The translations under genes were made by a program, and so were the position numbers. 6,596 nucleotides of DNA, taken from the NCBI GenBank assembly GCA_947631715.1, contig CANRMK010000131.1:1-6596 (forward strand), written 5' to 3'. Of this stretch, positions 1 to 5,465 are shown piece after piece (positions within the stretch are counted from its first letter, which is position 1; each line of letters starts with the position of its first letter). The notes beneath the pieces are model-generated. The model was not told where the DNA came from and ran no database searches. It saw only the letters and a program-made list of their open reading frames with translations. The stretch is from an uncultured Acetatifactor sp. (lineage in GTDB: Bacteria; Bacillota; Clostridia; Lachnospirales; Lachnospiraceae).

Positions 1-189
1 ATGCAGATGCTCCAGCAGGAGATGAAGCTGGCCTGCCTGTTCATCTCCCACGACATCAATGTGGTCTATCATATGTGTGACCGAATCATGGTCATGAAAG
101 AGGGGCGCATCATCGAGACGGGCTCCACGGAAGAAATCTACCGAAATCCCAGGGAGGAATACACGAAACTTCTCCTGCAGGATCACTGA
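1..189 (+). CDS. ABC transporter ATP-binding protein, peptide/nickel (Opp/Dpp/Nik) family, C-terminal fragment
   Basis: This is the last 62 codons of a gene whose 5' part lies before the window; the ATG at base 1 is probably an internal Met, not the start. The visible segment is the end of an ABC nucleotide-binding domain. FISHDINVV at residues 14-22 contains the switch (H-loop) histidine, His17, which contacts the ATP gamma-phosphate. It is followed by the usual DRIMVMKEGRIIETG strand and turn (27-41) and then the EIYRNPREEYTKLLL segment (45-59), typical of OppD/OppF, DppD/DppF and NikD/NikE ATPases. Walker A, Walker B and the signature motif are outside the window. The protein ends soon after the YTKLLL motif. 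The product would energise uptake of oligopeptides, nickel or a related solute at the cytoplasmic face of the membrane; the substrate cannot be told from this fragment. A strong terminator starts 14 bases after the TGA stop, so this is the last gene of its operon. Confidence 0.9.
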   Translation: MQMLQQEMKLACLFISHDINVVYHMCDRIMVMKEGRIIETGSTEEIYRNPREEYTKLLLQDH

Positions 190-219
190 TGGACATACTT
201 TCCCTCCCAAAGGCATAAA
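190..219 (+). promoter_or_regulatory. Possible promoter for the cation ATPase, inside the terminator region
   Basis: TGGACA (190-195, five of six matches to TTGACA) lies 18 bases before CATAAA (214-219, four of six matches to TATAAT), within the terminator loop. The overlapping TAAAAT (216-221) is a better -10 but gives a 20-base spacer. Transcription would begin near 226, giving a leader of about 25 bases that holds only the 3' arm of the hairpin and so leaves the GGGAGG ribosome binding site unpaired. The promoter is inferred from sequence match only. Confidence 0.3.
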
Positions 220-252
220 ATGCAATGCAGACAACCTTTGGGAGGTTTTTTT
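203..252 (+). terminator. Rho-independent terminator of the ABC transporter operon, overlapping the next gene's RBS
   Basis: A perfect 11-bp inverted repeat, CCTCCCAAAGG (203-213) and CCTTTGGGAGG (235-245), encloses a 21-base loop and is followed directly by seven T residues (246-252). This is a textbook intrinsic terminator, apart from the rather large loop. The 3' arm contains GGGAGG (240-245), which sits seven bases before the GTG start of the cation ATPase, so the same bases act as terminator stem and as ribosome binding site. Confidence 0.85.
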
Positions 253-2958
253 GTGTTTGAACAGTACAGCATACGGCAGACGGCAGAGGAGCTGGACACA
301 GACGAAAAAAGGGGACTGGCCCCGGCGGAGGCGGCAGCCCGGCTGAGGCGCGACGGCAGGAACGAGATGCGGGAGCCAAAAAGGGAAACAGTGCTGCAGT
401 CCTTTCTGGAGCAGCTGAATGACCCGCTGATCTATGTGTTGATCGTGGCCGCGGTGGTGTCGATACTTTTAGGGGAGATCAGCGATGCGGTGATCATCGG
501 CGCGGTCGTGGCGCTGAATGCGGCGGTGGGCGTGCTTCAGGAGGGAAAGGCCAGGAAAGCCCTGGATTCCTTAAAGAAGCTGGCCAGTCCCAAGGCTATG
601 GTGATCCGGGATGGCAGACGGCTGGAGATACCGGCTGTAGAGCTGGTCCGGGGAGACCTGGTGTACCTGGAGGCAGGCTGCCGGGTCCCGGCGGATCTGA
701 GGCTGACGGAGAGCTGCAGCCTGAAAATAGAGGAATCCGCCCTGACAGGGGAATCTCTTCCCGCCGAAAAAGACGCATCTTTCACGGCTGGGGGAGGCGT
801 GCGGCTTCCTCTGGGGGACAGGCGGAATATGGCCTATATGTCCACGATCGTTACCTATGGCAGGGGAGAGGGCATCGTCACGGCGGCGGGCATGGACACC
901 GAGCTGGGGCATATCGCCGCCATGATCACGGAGGCAAAGGAGGAGATGACCCCTCTGCAGAAGCGCCTGGGAGAGCTGGGAAAGGTGCTGAGCCTCTTAA
1001 GCCTCTTTCTCTGCGGGGGACTCTTTGCGGTCGCCGTGCTGCAGGAGAGGAACATACCGGAGATGCTGATCACGGCCATCAGCCTGGCGGTGGCGGCAGT
1101 GCCGGAGGGGCTGCCTGCGGTGGTGACCATCTGCCTGGCCTTAAGCGTCACCAGAATGGTGCGGGTGAACACTATTATCAGGCGGCTGCCCTCGGTGGAG
1201 ACGCTGGGCGCTGTCAGCGTGGTGTGCTCTGATAAGACTGGGACTCTGACCCAGAATCGTATGACGGCGGAGCGGTGCTGGTTAAACGGCAGCACAGTGG
1301 GGGCAGAGGAGCTGAAACTGGCGGACTGTCCTGATTTCTTTTGCGGAATGGCGCTCTGCAACGATGCCCAGGCGGAGCCGGGGAACCGCACAGGGGACCC
1401 CACGGAGCTTGCCCTGTTGGATCTGGCGGCGGAAAAGGGCCTGGAGAAAGAGGAGCTGGAGCAGAGTTTTCCAAGGGTGGGAGAGCTGTCTTTCGATTCG
1501 GACCGGAAGATGATGACGACCCTGCACCGGCGCTGCAGGGCCCGCGGCGCGGAACTTCAGGCCGCCAGCGCGGGAGCGGGGTTTATCAGCTATACCAAGG
1601 GCGCACCTGATGAGGTGCTGAAGCGCTGTACTCAGATCCGAATCTGTGACCAGACCCGGCCCATGACCGAGCAGTACAGGCAGCAGATCAGAAAGGCCGT
1701 GAGCGGGATGTCCGGGGAGGCGCTGCGCACACTGGCCGTGGCAATGCGCACAGGGGACAGCGTGCCCCGGGAGGAGCGGCTGATCTTTCTCGGCGTGGTG
1801 GGAATGAGAGACCCTGCGCGGCCGGAGGCCGCCAGGGCGGTGGCGGATTTCCGGCAGGCGGGTGTCACCACAGTGATGATCACCGGGGATCATGCTGACA
1901 CGGCCTATGCCATTGCCGGCCAGCTGGGGATCGCGGACAGCCGCAGCCAGTGTATGACCGGGGAAGAGCTGGAGAGGACGGACGGAGAACAGCTGAAGGA
2001 GAGGCTTGGGGATGTGCGCGTTTTCGCCAGAGTGTCACCGGCCCAGAAAGTGCGGATCGTGGAGGGCTTCCAGCAAAGAGGTGAGATCGTGGCCATGACC
2101 GGGGACGGTGTCAATGACGCGCCCTCGCTGAAAAAGGCAGATATCGGTATCGCAATGGGACTTTCGGGGACGGACGTGGCCAGGCAGGCGTCGGACATGA
2201 TCCTGACGGATGACAATTTTGCTACGATCCGCAGGGCCATCGAGGAGGGCCGGGGCGTCTATGAAAATATCCGGAAATCGGTGATCTTCCTGCTTTCCTC
2301 CAACCTGGGAGAGCTGATCACCATGTTCCTTGCAGTGATCTTTGGACTGGCGTCACCTTTAAAGTCAAGCCACATTCTGTGGATCAATCTGATCACGGAC
2401 TCTCTGCCCGCGCTGGCTCTCGGGGTGGACAAAAATGACGGGGCGAGCCTCATGCGCCAGAAGCCCAGGAAAGCTGACGAGAGTCTGTTCGCCAGGGGCG
2501 GTCTTCTATGCACCTGTTTTTACGGGGTGCTGATCGCCGCGGTCAGCCTCACCGCATTCTTGATGCTGCCCTGCGCGCTGCTGCGGGGCCAGGGGCTGCC
2601 GCTCACACTGGGACAGGTGGCTCATATCCTTAAGAGTGGAGATGTGCTGGCGAAATCCCAGACCTATGCTTTTACGGTGCTGGGTATGTCCCAGTTGTTT
2701 CACGCGGTCGGAATGCGTGATGTGCACCGGTCGGTATTCTGCATGAACCATCTGGAGAATAAGCTGATGATCCTGGCCTGCGCCCTGGGATTTCTGCTGC
2801 AGTTCGCGGTGACGGAGGTCCCTTTCCTGATCAGTGCTTTTGGGACGGCTTCTCTGTCCGGGGCGGAGTGGGCAAGGCTCATCGGCCTGGCAGCCATGCC
2901 GCTTTTGGCCCATGAGCTTTTGGCGCTGCTCTTTTGGAGGGAGGAGGCTAAAGACTAA
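253..2958 (+). CDS. P-type Ca2+-transporting ATPase (P2 type, SERCA/PMCA-like)
   Basis: This is a complete 901-residue P-type pump, a usual length for bacterial calcium ATPases; it would use ATP to export Ca2+ (or a similar divalent cation) across the cytoplasmic membrane. Start: GTG 253 is preferred over the in-frame ATG at 220, because that ATG lies in the terminator loop without a ribosome binding site, whereas GGGAGG (240-245) is seven bases before GTG. Domains by residue: N-terminal cation-ATPase domain (about 1-60), M1-M2 (57-97), actuator with TGES (165-168), M3-M4 (240-300) with PEGLP (284-288), DKTGTLT with phosphorylated Asp327 (327-333), nucleotide-binding KGAPD (449-453), TGDH (544-547), hinge TGDGVNDAP (616-624), and M5-M10 to the end. 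Cation ligands expected from SERCA are visible: Glu285 in M4, Asn684 and Glu687 in M5, Asn712, Thr715 and Asp716 in M6. The M8 glutamate of SERCA site I is not seen (the region reads LGMSQLFHAVG), so one or two ions per cycle remain open. No truncation or frameshift. The family assignment is firm; calcium is the likely ion by motif. Confidence 0.95.
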   Translation: MFEQYSIRQTAEELDTDEKRGLAPAEAAARLRRDGRNEMREPKRETVLQSFLEQLNDPLIYVLIVAAVVSILLGEISDAVIIGAVVALNAAVGVLQEGKARKALDSLKKLASPKAMVIRDGRRLEIPAVELVRGDLVYLEAGCRVPADLRLTESCSLKIEESALTGESLPAEKDASFTAGGGVRLPLGDRRNMAYMSTIVTYGRGEGIVTAAGMDTELGHIAAMITEAKEEMTPLQKRLGELGKVLSLLSLFLCGGLFAVAVLQERNIPEMLITAISLAVAAVPEGLPAVVTICLALSVTRMVRVNTIIRRLPSVETLGAVSVVCSDKTGTLTQNRMTAERCWLNGSTVGAEELKLADCPDFFCGMALCNDAQAEPGNRTGDPTELALLDLAAEKGLEKEELEQSFPRVGELSFDSDRKMMTTLHRRCRARGAELQAASAGAGFISYTKGAPDEVLKRCTQIRICDQTRPMTEQYRQQIRKAVSGMSGEALRTLAVAMRTGDSVPREERLIFLGVVGMRDPARPEAARAVADFRQAGVTTVMITGDHADTAYAIAGQLGIADSRSQCMTGEELERTDGEQLKERLGDVRVFARVSPAQKVRIVEGFQQRGEIVAMTGDGVNDAPSLKKADIGIAMGLSGTDVARQASDMILTDDNFATIRRAIEEGRGVYENIRKSVIFLLSSNLGELITMFLAVIFGLASPLKSSHILWINLITDSLPALALGVDKNDGASLMRQKPRKADESLFARGGLLCTCFYGVLIAAVSLTAFLMLPCALLRGQGLPLTLGQVAHILKSGDVLAKSQTYAFTVLGMSQLFHAVGMRDVHRSVFCMNHLENKLMILACALGFLLQFAVTEVPFLISAFGTASLSGAEWARLIGLAAMPLLAHELLALLFWREEAKD

Positions 2959-2981
2959 ATTTCGGCGGATCATCTTGCGCA

Positions 2982-3010
2982 TTGCAGAATCCGGGGCATT
3001 ATGATAGAAT
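2982..3010 (+). promoter_or_regulatory. Probable sigma-A promoter of trpS, extended -10 type
   Basis: The -10 TAGAAT (3005-3010, five of six) is preceded by TG at 3002-3003 with one base between, forming an extended -10 that tolerates a weak -35. TTGCAG (2982-2987) stands 17 bases upstream and matches only TTG of the consensus. The start of transcription would be near 3017, giving a leader of about 50 bases. No terminator is visible between the ATPase stop (2958) and this site, so read-through from the ATPase gene is possible. Confidence 0.5.
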
Positions 3011-3031
3011 ATGGAAAGACGAAAGTGCAAA

Positions 3032-3045
3032 AGCGTTAATACGCT
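3032..3045 (+). repeat. Small inverted repeat in the trpS leader
   Basis: AGCGT (3032-3036) and ACGCT (3041-3045) form a 5-bp stem with the loop TAAT, between the predicted transcription start and the ATG. It could be an RNA hairpin in the leader or an operator half-site pair. The leader is far too short for a T-box element, which often controls trpS in Firmicutes. Confidence 0.4.
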
Positions 3046-3069
3046 GAGAAAGGCAGTGAAAGACAGACA

Positions 3070-4182
3070 ATGGACAAGAAAGAAAAGATCATACTCACCG
3101 GAGACCGTCCCACGGGCCGTCTTCATGTAGGACATTATGTGGGCTCTCTGCGCAGGCGTGTGGAGCTGCAGAATTCAGGGGAGTATCAGAAGACCTTTAT
3201 TATGATCGCGGACGCCCAGGCCCTGACGGACAACATCGAGAACCCGGAAAAAGTGCGCCAGAACATTATCGAGGTAGCGCTGGATTATATGTCCTGCGGG
3301 CTGGACCCGGAGAAATCCACGCTCCTGATCCAGTCTCAGATCCCGGAGCTCTGCGAGCTGACCTTTTACTATATGGACCTGGTGACAGTAGCCAGGCTGC
3401 AGCGCAATCCTACCGTAAAGAACGAGATTCAGATGCGCAACTTTGAGGCCAGTATCCCGGTGGGATTTTTTACCTATCCCATCAGCCAGGCGGCTGACAT
3501 CACGGCTTTTAAGGCCACGACCGTCCCCGTGGGGGATGACCAGCTCCCCATGATCGAACAGGCCAGAGAGATCGTCCATAAGTTCAACACGGTCTATGCA
3601 CCTGTGCTGACGGAACCCAGCGCTCTTTTGCCGGAAAATGAGGCCTGCAAGCGTCTGCCCGGCACGGACGGCAAGGCAAAGATGAGCAAATCTCTGGGGA
3701 ACTGCATCTATCTGGCGGACACCGCGGACGATGTGCGGACCAAGATCATGAGCATGTATACGGATCCGCAGCATCTGCAGGTCAGCGATCCCGGGCATTT
3801 GGAGGGGAATACAGTATTTACGTATCTGGACGCATTCTGCAGGGAGGAGCACTTTGAGCGTTATCTGCCGGAGTATGCCGGTCTGGATGAGCTGAAGGCT
3901 CATTACCAGAGGGGCGGCCTGGGGGATGTGAAAGTAAAGAAATTCCTGAACAATATCATGCAGGAAACTCTGGAGCCGATCCGTGCCCGCAGAAGAGAGC
4001 TGGAGAAGGACATTCCCGCCGTGTACGATGTGCTGAAAAAGGGAAGCGATGCGGCAAGGGAGGTAGCGGCCCAGACACTGTCAGAGGTAAAGAGCGCCAT
4101 GAAGATCAATTACTTTGAGGACGCAGAGCTGATCCGAATGCAGAGTGAAAGGTTTGAAAACAAGCTTTCCATGCAAGACTGA
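3070..4182 (+). CDS. trpS: Tryptophanyl-tRNA synthetase
   Basis: This cytoplasmic class Ic aminoacyl-tRNA synthetase activates tryptophan with ATP and loads it onto tRNA-Trp. It has 370 residues, somewhat longer than the roughly 330-residue Bacillus-type enzyme. The HIGH-class motif is HVGH (19-22) within TGDRPTGRLHVGHYVGSL (10-27); this TGDRPTG version is typical of a clostridial subgroup rather than the common SGxQPSG form. The Rossmann core continues through IADAQALTDN (46-55). PVGDDQLPMIEQAREI (153-168) contains the conserved acidic residue region linked to tryptophan recognition, and KMSKSLGN (204-211) is the second ATP-binding signature. The rest is the helical C-terminal anticodon-binding region. 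Both signatures are intact, with no break, so it should be functional. The ribosome binding site is weak: AGAAAGG lies far upstream (3046-3052) and only GAAAG (3059-3063) is close to the ATG, which is supported by the family's N-terminus. It appears to be a single-gene unit, ended by the stem-loop at 4182-4213. Confidence 0.96.
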   Translation: MDKKEKIILTGDRPTGRLHVGHYVGSLRRRVELQNSGEYQKTFIMIADAQALTDNIENPEKVRQNIIEVALDYMSCGLDPEKSTLLIQSQIPELCELTFYYMDLVTVARLQRNPTVKNEIQMRNFEASIPVGFFTYPISQAADITAFKATTVPVGDDQLPMIEQAREIVHKFNTVYAPVLTEPSALLPENEACKRLPGTDGKAKMSKSLGNCIYLADTADDVRTKIMSMYTDPQHLQVSDPGHLEGNTVFTYLDAFCREEHFERYLPEYAGLDELKAHYQRGGLGDVKVKKFLNNIMQETLEPIRARRRELEKDIPAVYDVLKKGSDAAREVAAQTLSEVKSAMKINYFEDAELIRMQSERFENKLSMQD

Positions 4183-4213
4183 GAAAAGAACCGCCGGACG
4201 GCGGTTCTTTTCT
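4182..4213 (+). terminator. Bidirectional Rho-independent terminator between trpS and the DUF11 gene
   Basis: A 14-bp perfect stem is formed by 4182-4195 and 4200-4213 (core GAACCGCC / GGCGGTTC) around the loop GGAC. The right arm ends in CTTTTCTT, giving a U-rich tail for trpS transcripts. The left arm starts with AGAAAAG, which supplies the same kind of tail on the minus strand. It begins on the last base of the trpS stop codon and should also end minus-strand transcripts coming from the gene at 4283-5149. Confidence 0.9.
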
Positions 4214-4253
4214 TAAGCCTTAAGCTGTGGAGGATAGAAGTCCGGCCCGGACT
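4212..4253. repeat. Small palindromes between the terminator and the DUF11 gene's 3' end
   Basis: CTTAAG occurs twice in tandem (4212-4217 and 4219-4224), so TTAAG-C-CTTAA is an inverted repeat. Further on, AGTCCGG (4239-4245) and CCGGACT (4247-4253) form a 15-base near-palindrome. The second could fold as a short hairpin in the 3' untranslated region of the minus-strand gene. No T-run follows it on the minus strand, so it is not itself a clear terminator. Confidence 0.5.
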
Positions 4254-4282
4254 GCCTGAAGCAGTAACGGAAGCAGTCGGCC

Positions 4283-5149
4283 TTAAACAGTGCCTGTGAC
4301 GGTCAGAACACTGACGCCGGGCGTTACAGTCCAGGCGCCGGTGGCGGTATCCTGGGTGTAGGAAGCGGCAGGCACTGTGATCTGTCCGGCCACAGTGGAG
4401 AATACGCCGCTCTGTTCGCTGTAGCTGTAATCGGTGGGCGTAGTAAGCTGAGCGCCGTTCAAGGTCACTGTGATATTGTTCAGGGCCGGGGCAAAGGTGT
4501 CGGTGACGGTTACATTGTCGGCGGCGCCGGCAGCCGTATTGCCCAGATTCTGAATGATGAAAGTATAGGTCAGCTGTCCGTTCTCCGTCACGGTGGTGGG
4601 AGACAGGGACTTGCTGATGGTAAGTCTTGCATTCTGCGCAGCCGTAATGACTGCTTCGGCCTGTACCGGGGTCGAAATGCCGTTGCCTGAGACAGTGGCA
4701 GTGTTGGTGATGGTGCCGCCCGCAGCAGGAGGCGCGAAGCGGTTTACCGAAGCCTGGTAGATCAGAGTGGCGTTTCCGCCCGCAGGTACGCTGATGCCAG
4801 TGAAAGTGAGCGCAGGAGCCTCGGAAACGGCAGGAGCGGTCTGCTGAACGCCGTTTACATAGTATTTGATCGAATCCGCCGTATAGGTCAAAGGATAGAG
4901 AGAAACAGAGGCGCCTCCGACTGTGGCGGTAAAAGCGCCCAGATTATCGGATACAGTGAGGTTGGTGAAAGGGATAGCGCCGGAATTGACAATATTGACG
5001 ATGTAGGTCACATTGTCATCGGTGGTGTAAGTGTCGGGCAGGGCGGTCTTGGAAACGGTGATCACCTCTACCAGTTCGCCGGCAGTGATGTTGGAAGTGG
5101 TGGTATTCCCGTTGTAGGAAAGAGTCGCCTGATTGTAAAAGGTTGCCAT
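4283..5149 (-). CDS. DUF11 repeat-domain protein, possible spore- or surface-structural protein
   Basis: This 288-residue protein (roughly 29-30 kDa) has two units of the DUF11 (conserved repeat, Ig-like beta) type. Unit 1 begins ITVSKTALPDTYTTDDNVTY (30-49) and continues IVNSGAIPFTNLTVSDNLG (53-71). Unit 2 begins LTISKSLSPTTVTENGQLTY (176-195) and continues IIQNLGNTAAGAADNVTVTD (198-217). Shared marks are the (V/I)SK start, VTY/LTY strand, (I/L)xNxG turn and NxTVxD strand. PAGGNATLIYQASV (122-135) is a second conserved strand pair. The protein is rich in Thr, Ala, Val and Asn, acidic (15 Asp/Glu against 5 Lys/Arg), with one Trp, no Cys, no His and no Met after the first. It has no signal peptide, membrane segment or LPXTG anchor, which argues against ordinary secretion and sortase attachment. 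The start is firm: GGAGG (minus strand, 5161-5157) lies seven bases before ATG. Related two-unit proteins opening with a MATF.NQATLSYNG-like segment are, as I recall, common in Lachnospiraceae and other clostridia without known function. A structural role on the spore is inference from context. Confidence 0.85.
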   Translation of the reverse strand: MATFYNQATLSYNGNTTTSNITAGELVEVITVSKTALPDTYTTDDNVTYIVNIVNSGAIPFTNLTVSDNLGAFTATVGGASVSLYPLTYTADSIKYYVNGVQQTAPAVSEAPALTFTGISVPAGGNATLIYQASVNRFAPPAAGGTITNTATVSGNGISTPVQAEAVITAAQNARLTISKSLSPTTVTENGQLTYTFIIQNLGNTAAGAADNVTVTDTFAPALNNITVTLNGAQLTTPTDYSYSEQSGVFSTVAGQITVPAASYTQDTATGAWTVTPGVSVLTVTGTV

Positions 5150-5171
5150 GATGATTCCTCCAAATGATCGG

Positions 5172-5200
5172 AATATAAAATTCCTGGTTTTCTATATAAA
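5172..5200 (-). promoter_or_regulatory. Possible promoter of the DUF11 gene
   Basis: On the minus strand TTTATA (5200-5195, four of six to TTGACA) lies 17 bases before TATATT (5177-5172, five of six to TATAAT). Transcription would begin near 5165, just ahead of the GGAGG site. The surrounding 5160-5220 is very AT-rich, so chance matches are likely. A different candidate, CATATTTTA (5205-5197), resembles the CATAnnnTA -10 of mother-cell sigma-K promoters, but the nearest AC is about 15 bases upstream, shorter than usual. Confidence 0.3.
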
Positions 5201-5216
5201 ATATGATTTTGTAAAA

Positions 5217-5252
5217 ATATGTTGACATATGGGAGGTAATTTCGACATATGG
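5217..5252. promoter_or_regulatory. Operator-like repeats upstream of the DUF11 gene
   Basis: GACATATGG is present twice, at 5224-5232 and 5244-5252, in the same orientation and exactly 20 bases apart, about two helical turns. Each copy contains the palindrome CATATG. The first copy also forms an inverted repeat with the bases before it: ATATGT (5217-5222), TG, ACATAT (5225-5230). Spacing on one face of the helix suggests a protein-binding site in the divergent control region; no regulator is identified. Confidence 0.45.
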
Positions 5253-5363
5253 ATTTCCGCGGGCAGCGGGCCGGTGGGACGTGCCTGCACGGCCATTTGG
5301 CGGCTGCCGCGGAGGCGCTGTGCGCTGCCCGGCACACATGTTTTTTATTAGCGCATCCACGGC

Positions 5364-5392
5364 GTATAGATTCCGGCTCACGGGAAATAATG
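5364..5392 (+). promoter_or_regulatory. Candidate forespore (sigma-F/sigma-G type) promoter of spoVAD
   Basis: GTATA (5364-5368) fits the GYATA -35 of Bacillus sigma-F promoters, and GGAAATAATG (5383-5392) fits every fixed position of the -10 GGnrAnAnTr. The spacer is 14 bases, about one shorter than usual. A start near 5399 would give a leader of about 67 bases holding the palindrome at 5429-5444 and the ribosome binding site. Forespore expression is what is known for spoVA genes; the site itself is inferred from consensus recalled from B. subtilis. Confidence 0.45.
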
Positions 5393-5410
5393 GGAGAGAA
5401 ACGAAAAATG

Positions 5411-5444
5411 CCGGAGAGGGGATAAGCGTCTCCGGCGCCGGAGA
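5411..5444 (+). repeat. Three-part CCGGAGA repeat with a 16-bp perfect palindrome in the spoVAD leader
   Basis: CCGGAGA occurs at 5411-5417 and 5438-5444, and its complement TCTCCGG lies between them at 5429-5435. The right-hand pair forms the perfect palindrome TCTCCGGCGCCGGAGA (5429-5444), 21 bases before the spoVAD start codon. In RNA the middle element can pair with either outer copy (7-bp stem with an 11-base loop on the left, or a tight hairpin on the right), so two exclusive folds are possible. In DNA the palindrome could be a dimer-binding operator. Confidence 0.55.
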
Positions 5445-5465
5445 AACGGCAGATTGTGAGGAGAT

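Larger units (their letters stand above)
5150..5465. other. Divergent intergenic region between the DUF11 gene and spoVAD
   Basis: This 316-base stretch has no recognisable gene. The first 100 bases are AT-rich and hold the DUF11 ribosome binding site, its possible promoter and the GACATATGG repeats. The rest turns GC-rich and contains CGTGC-CT-GCACG (5280-5291), GCGGC-T-GCCGC (5300-5310), and a weak hairpin TGTGC/GCACA (5319-5323, 5332-5336) followed four bases later by six T residues (5341-5346). Next come the sigma-F-like promoter (5364-5392) and the CCGGAGA repeat structure (5411-5444). An open frame at 5281-5469 overlaps the spoVAD start by ATGA but has no plausible ribosome binding site and no recognisable product. 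Confidence 0.6.

Noticed and set aside
220..252. Extra N-terminal residues of the cation ATPase starting from the ATG at 220.
   Set aside because: The ATG is in a terminator loop without a ribosome binding site, and the encoded residues are terminator sequence; GTG 253 has a well-placed GGGAGG.
1282..1893. Long minus-strand open frame inside the ATPase gene (about 200 codons), and similar ones at 855-1403, 2506-3135, 3175-3903 and 5877-6488.
   Set aside because: They are antisense to well-supported genes, their translations are rich in Arg, Pro, Ser and His with no domain marks, and they follow from the GC-rich codon use of the plus-strand genes.
2959..3000. A terminator for the ATPase gene.
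   Set aside because: No inverted repeat with a following T-run is present in the gap before the trpS promoter.
5197..5222. Sigma-K promoter for the DUF11 gene from CATATTTTA (minus strand, 5205-5197) with AC at 5222-5221.
   Set aside because: The -10 fits CATAnnnTA, but the spacing to AC is about 15 bases, short of the usual 16-17, and the region is so AT-rich that a chance match is likely. Kept only as a remark under the DUF11 promoter.
5222..5251. Plus-strand sigma-A promoter from the perfect TTGACA at 5222-5227.
   Set aside because: The only -10 at a workable distance is CATATG (18-base spacer, three of six matches), and the TTGACA is better explained as part of the GACATATGG repeat. It also lies over 200 bases before spoVAD with a weak hairpin and T-run between.
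5319..5346. Intrinsic terminator from TGTGC/GCACA followed by TTTTTT.
   Set aside because: The stem is only five base pairs, the T-run begins four bases after it, and no plus-strand gene lies upstream for it to end. A leader attenuator is possible only if transcription starts before 5319.
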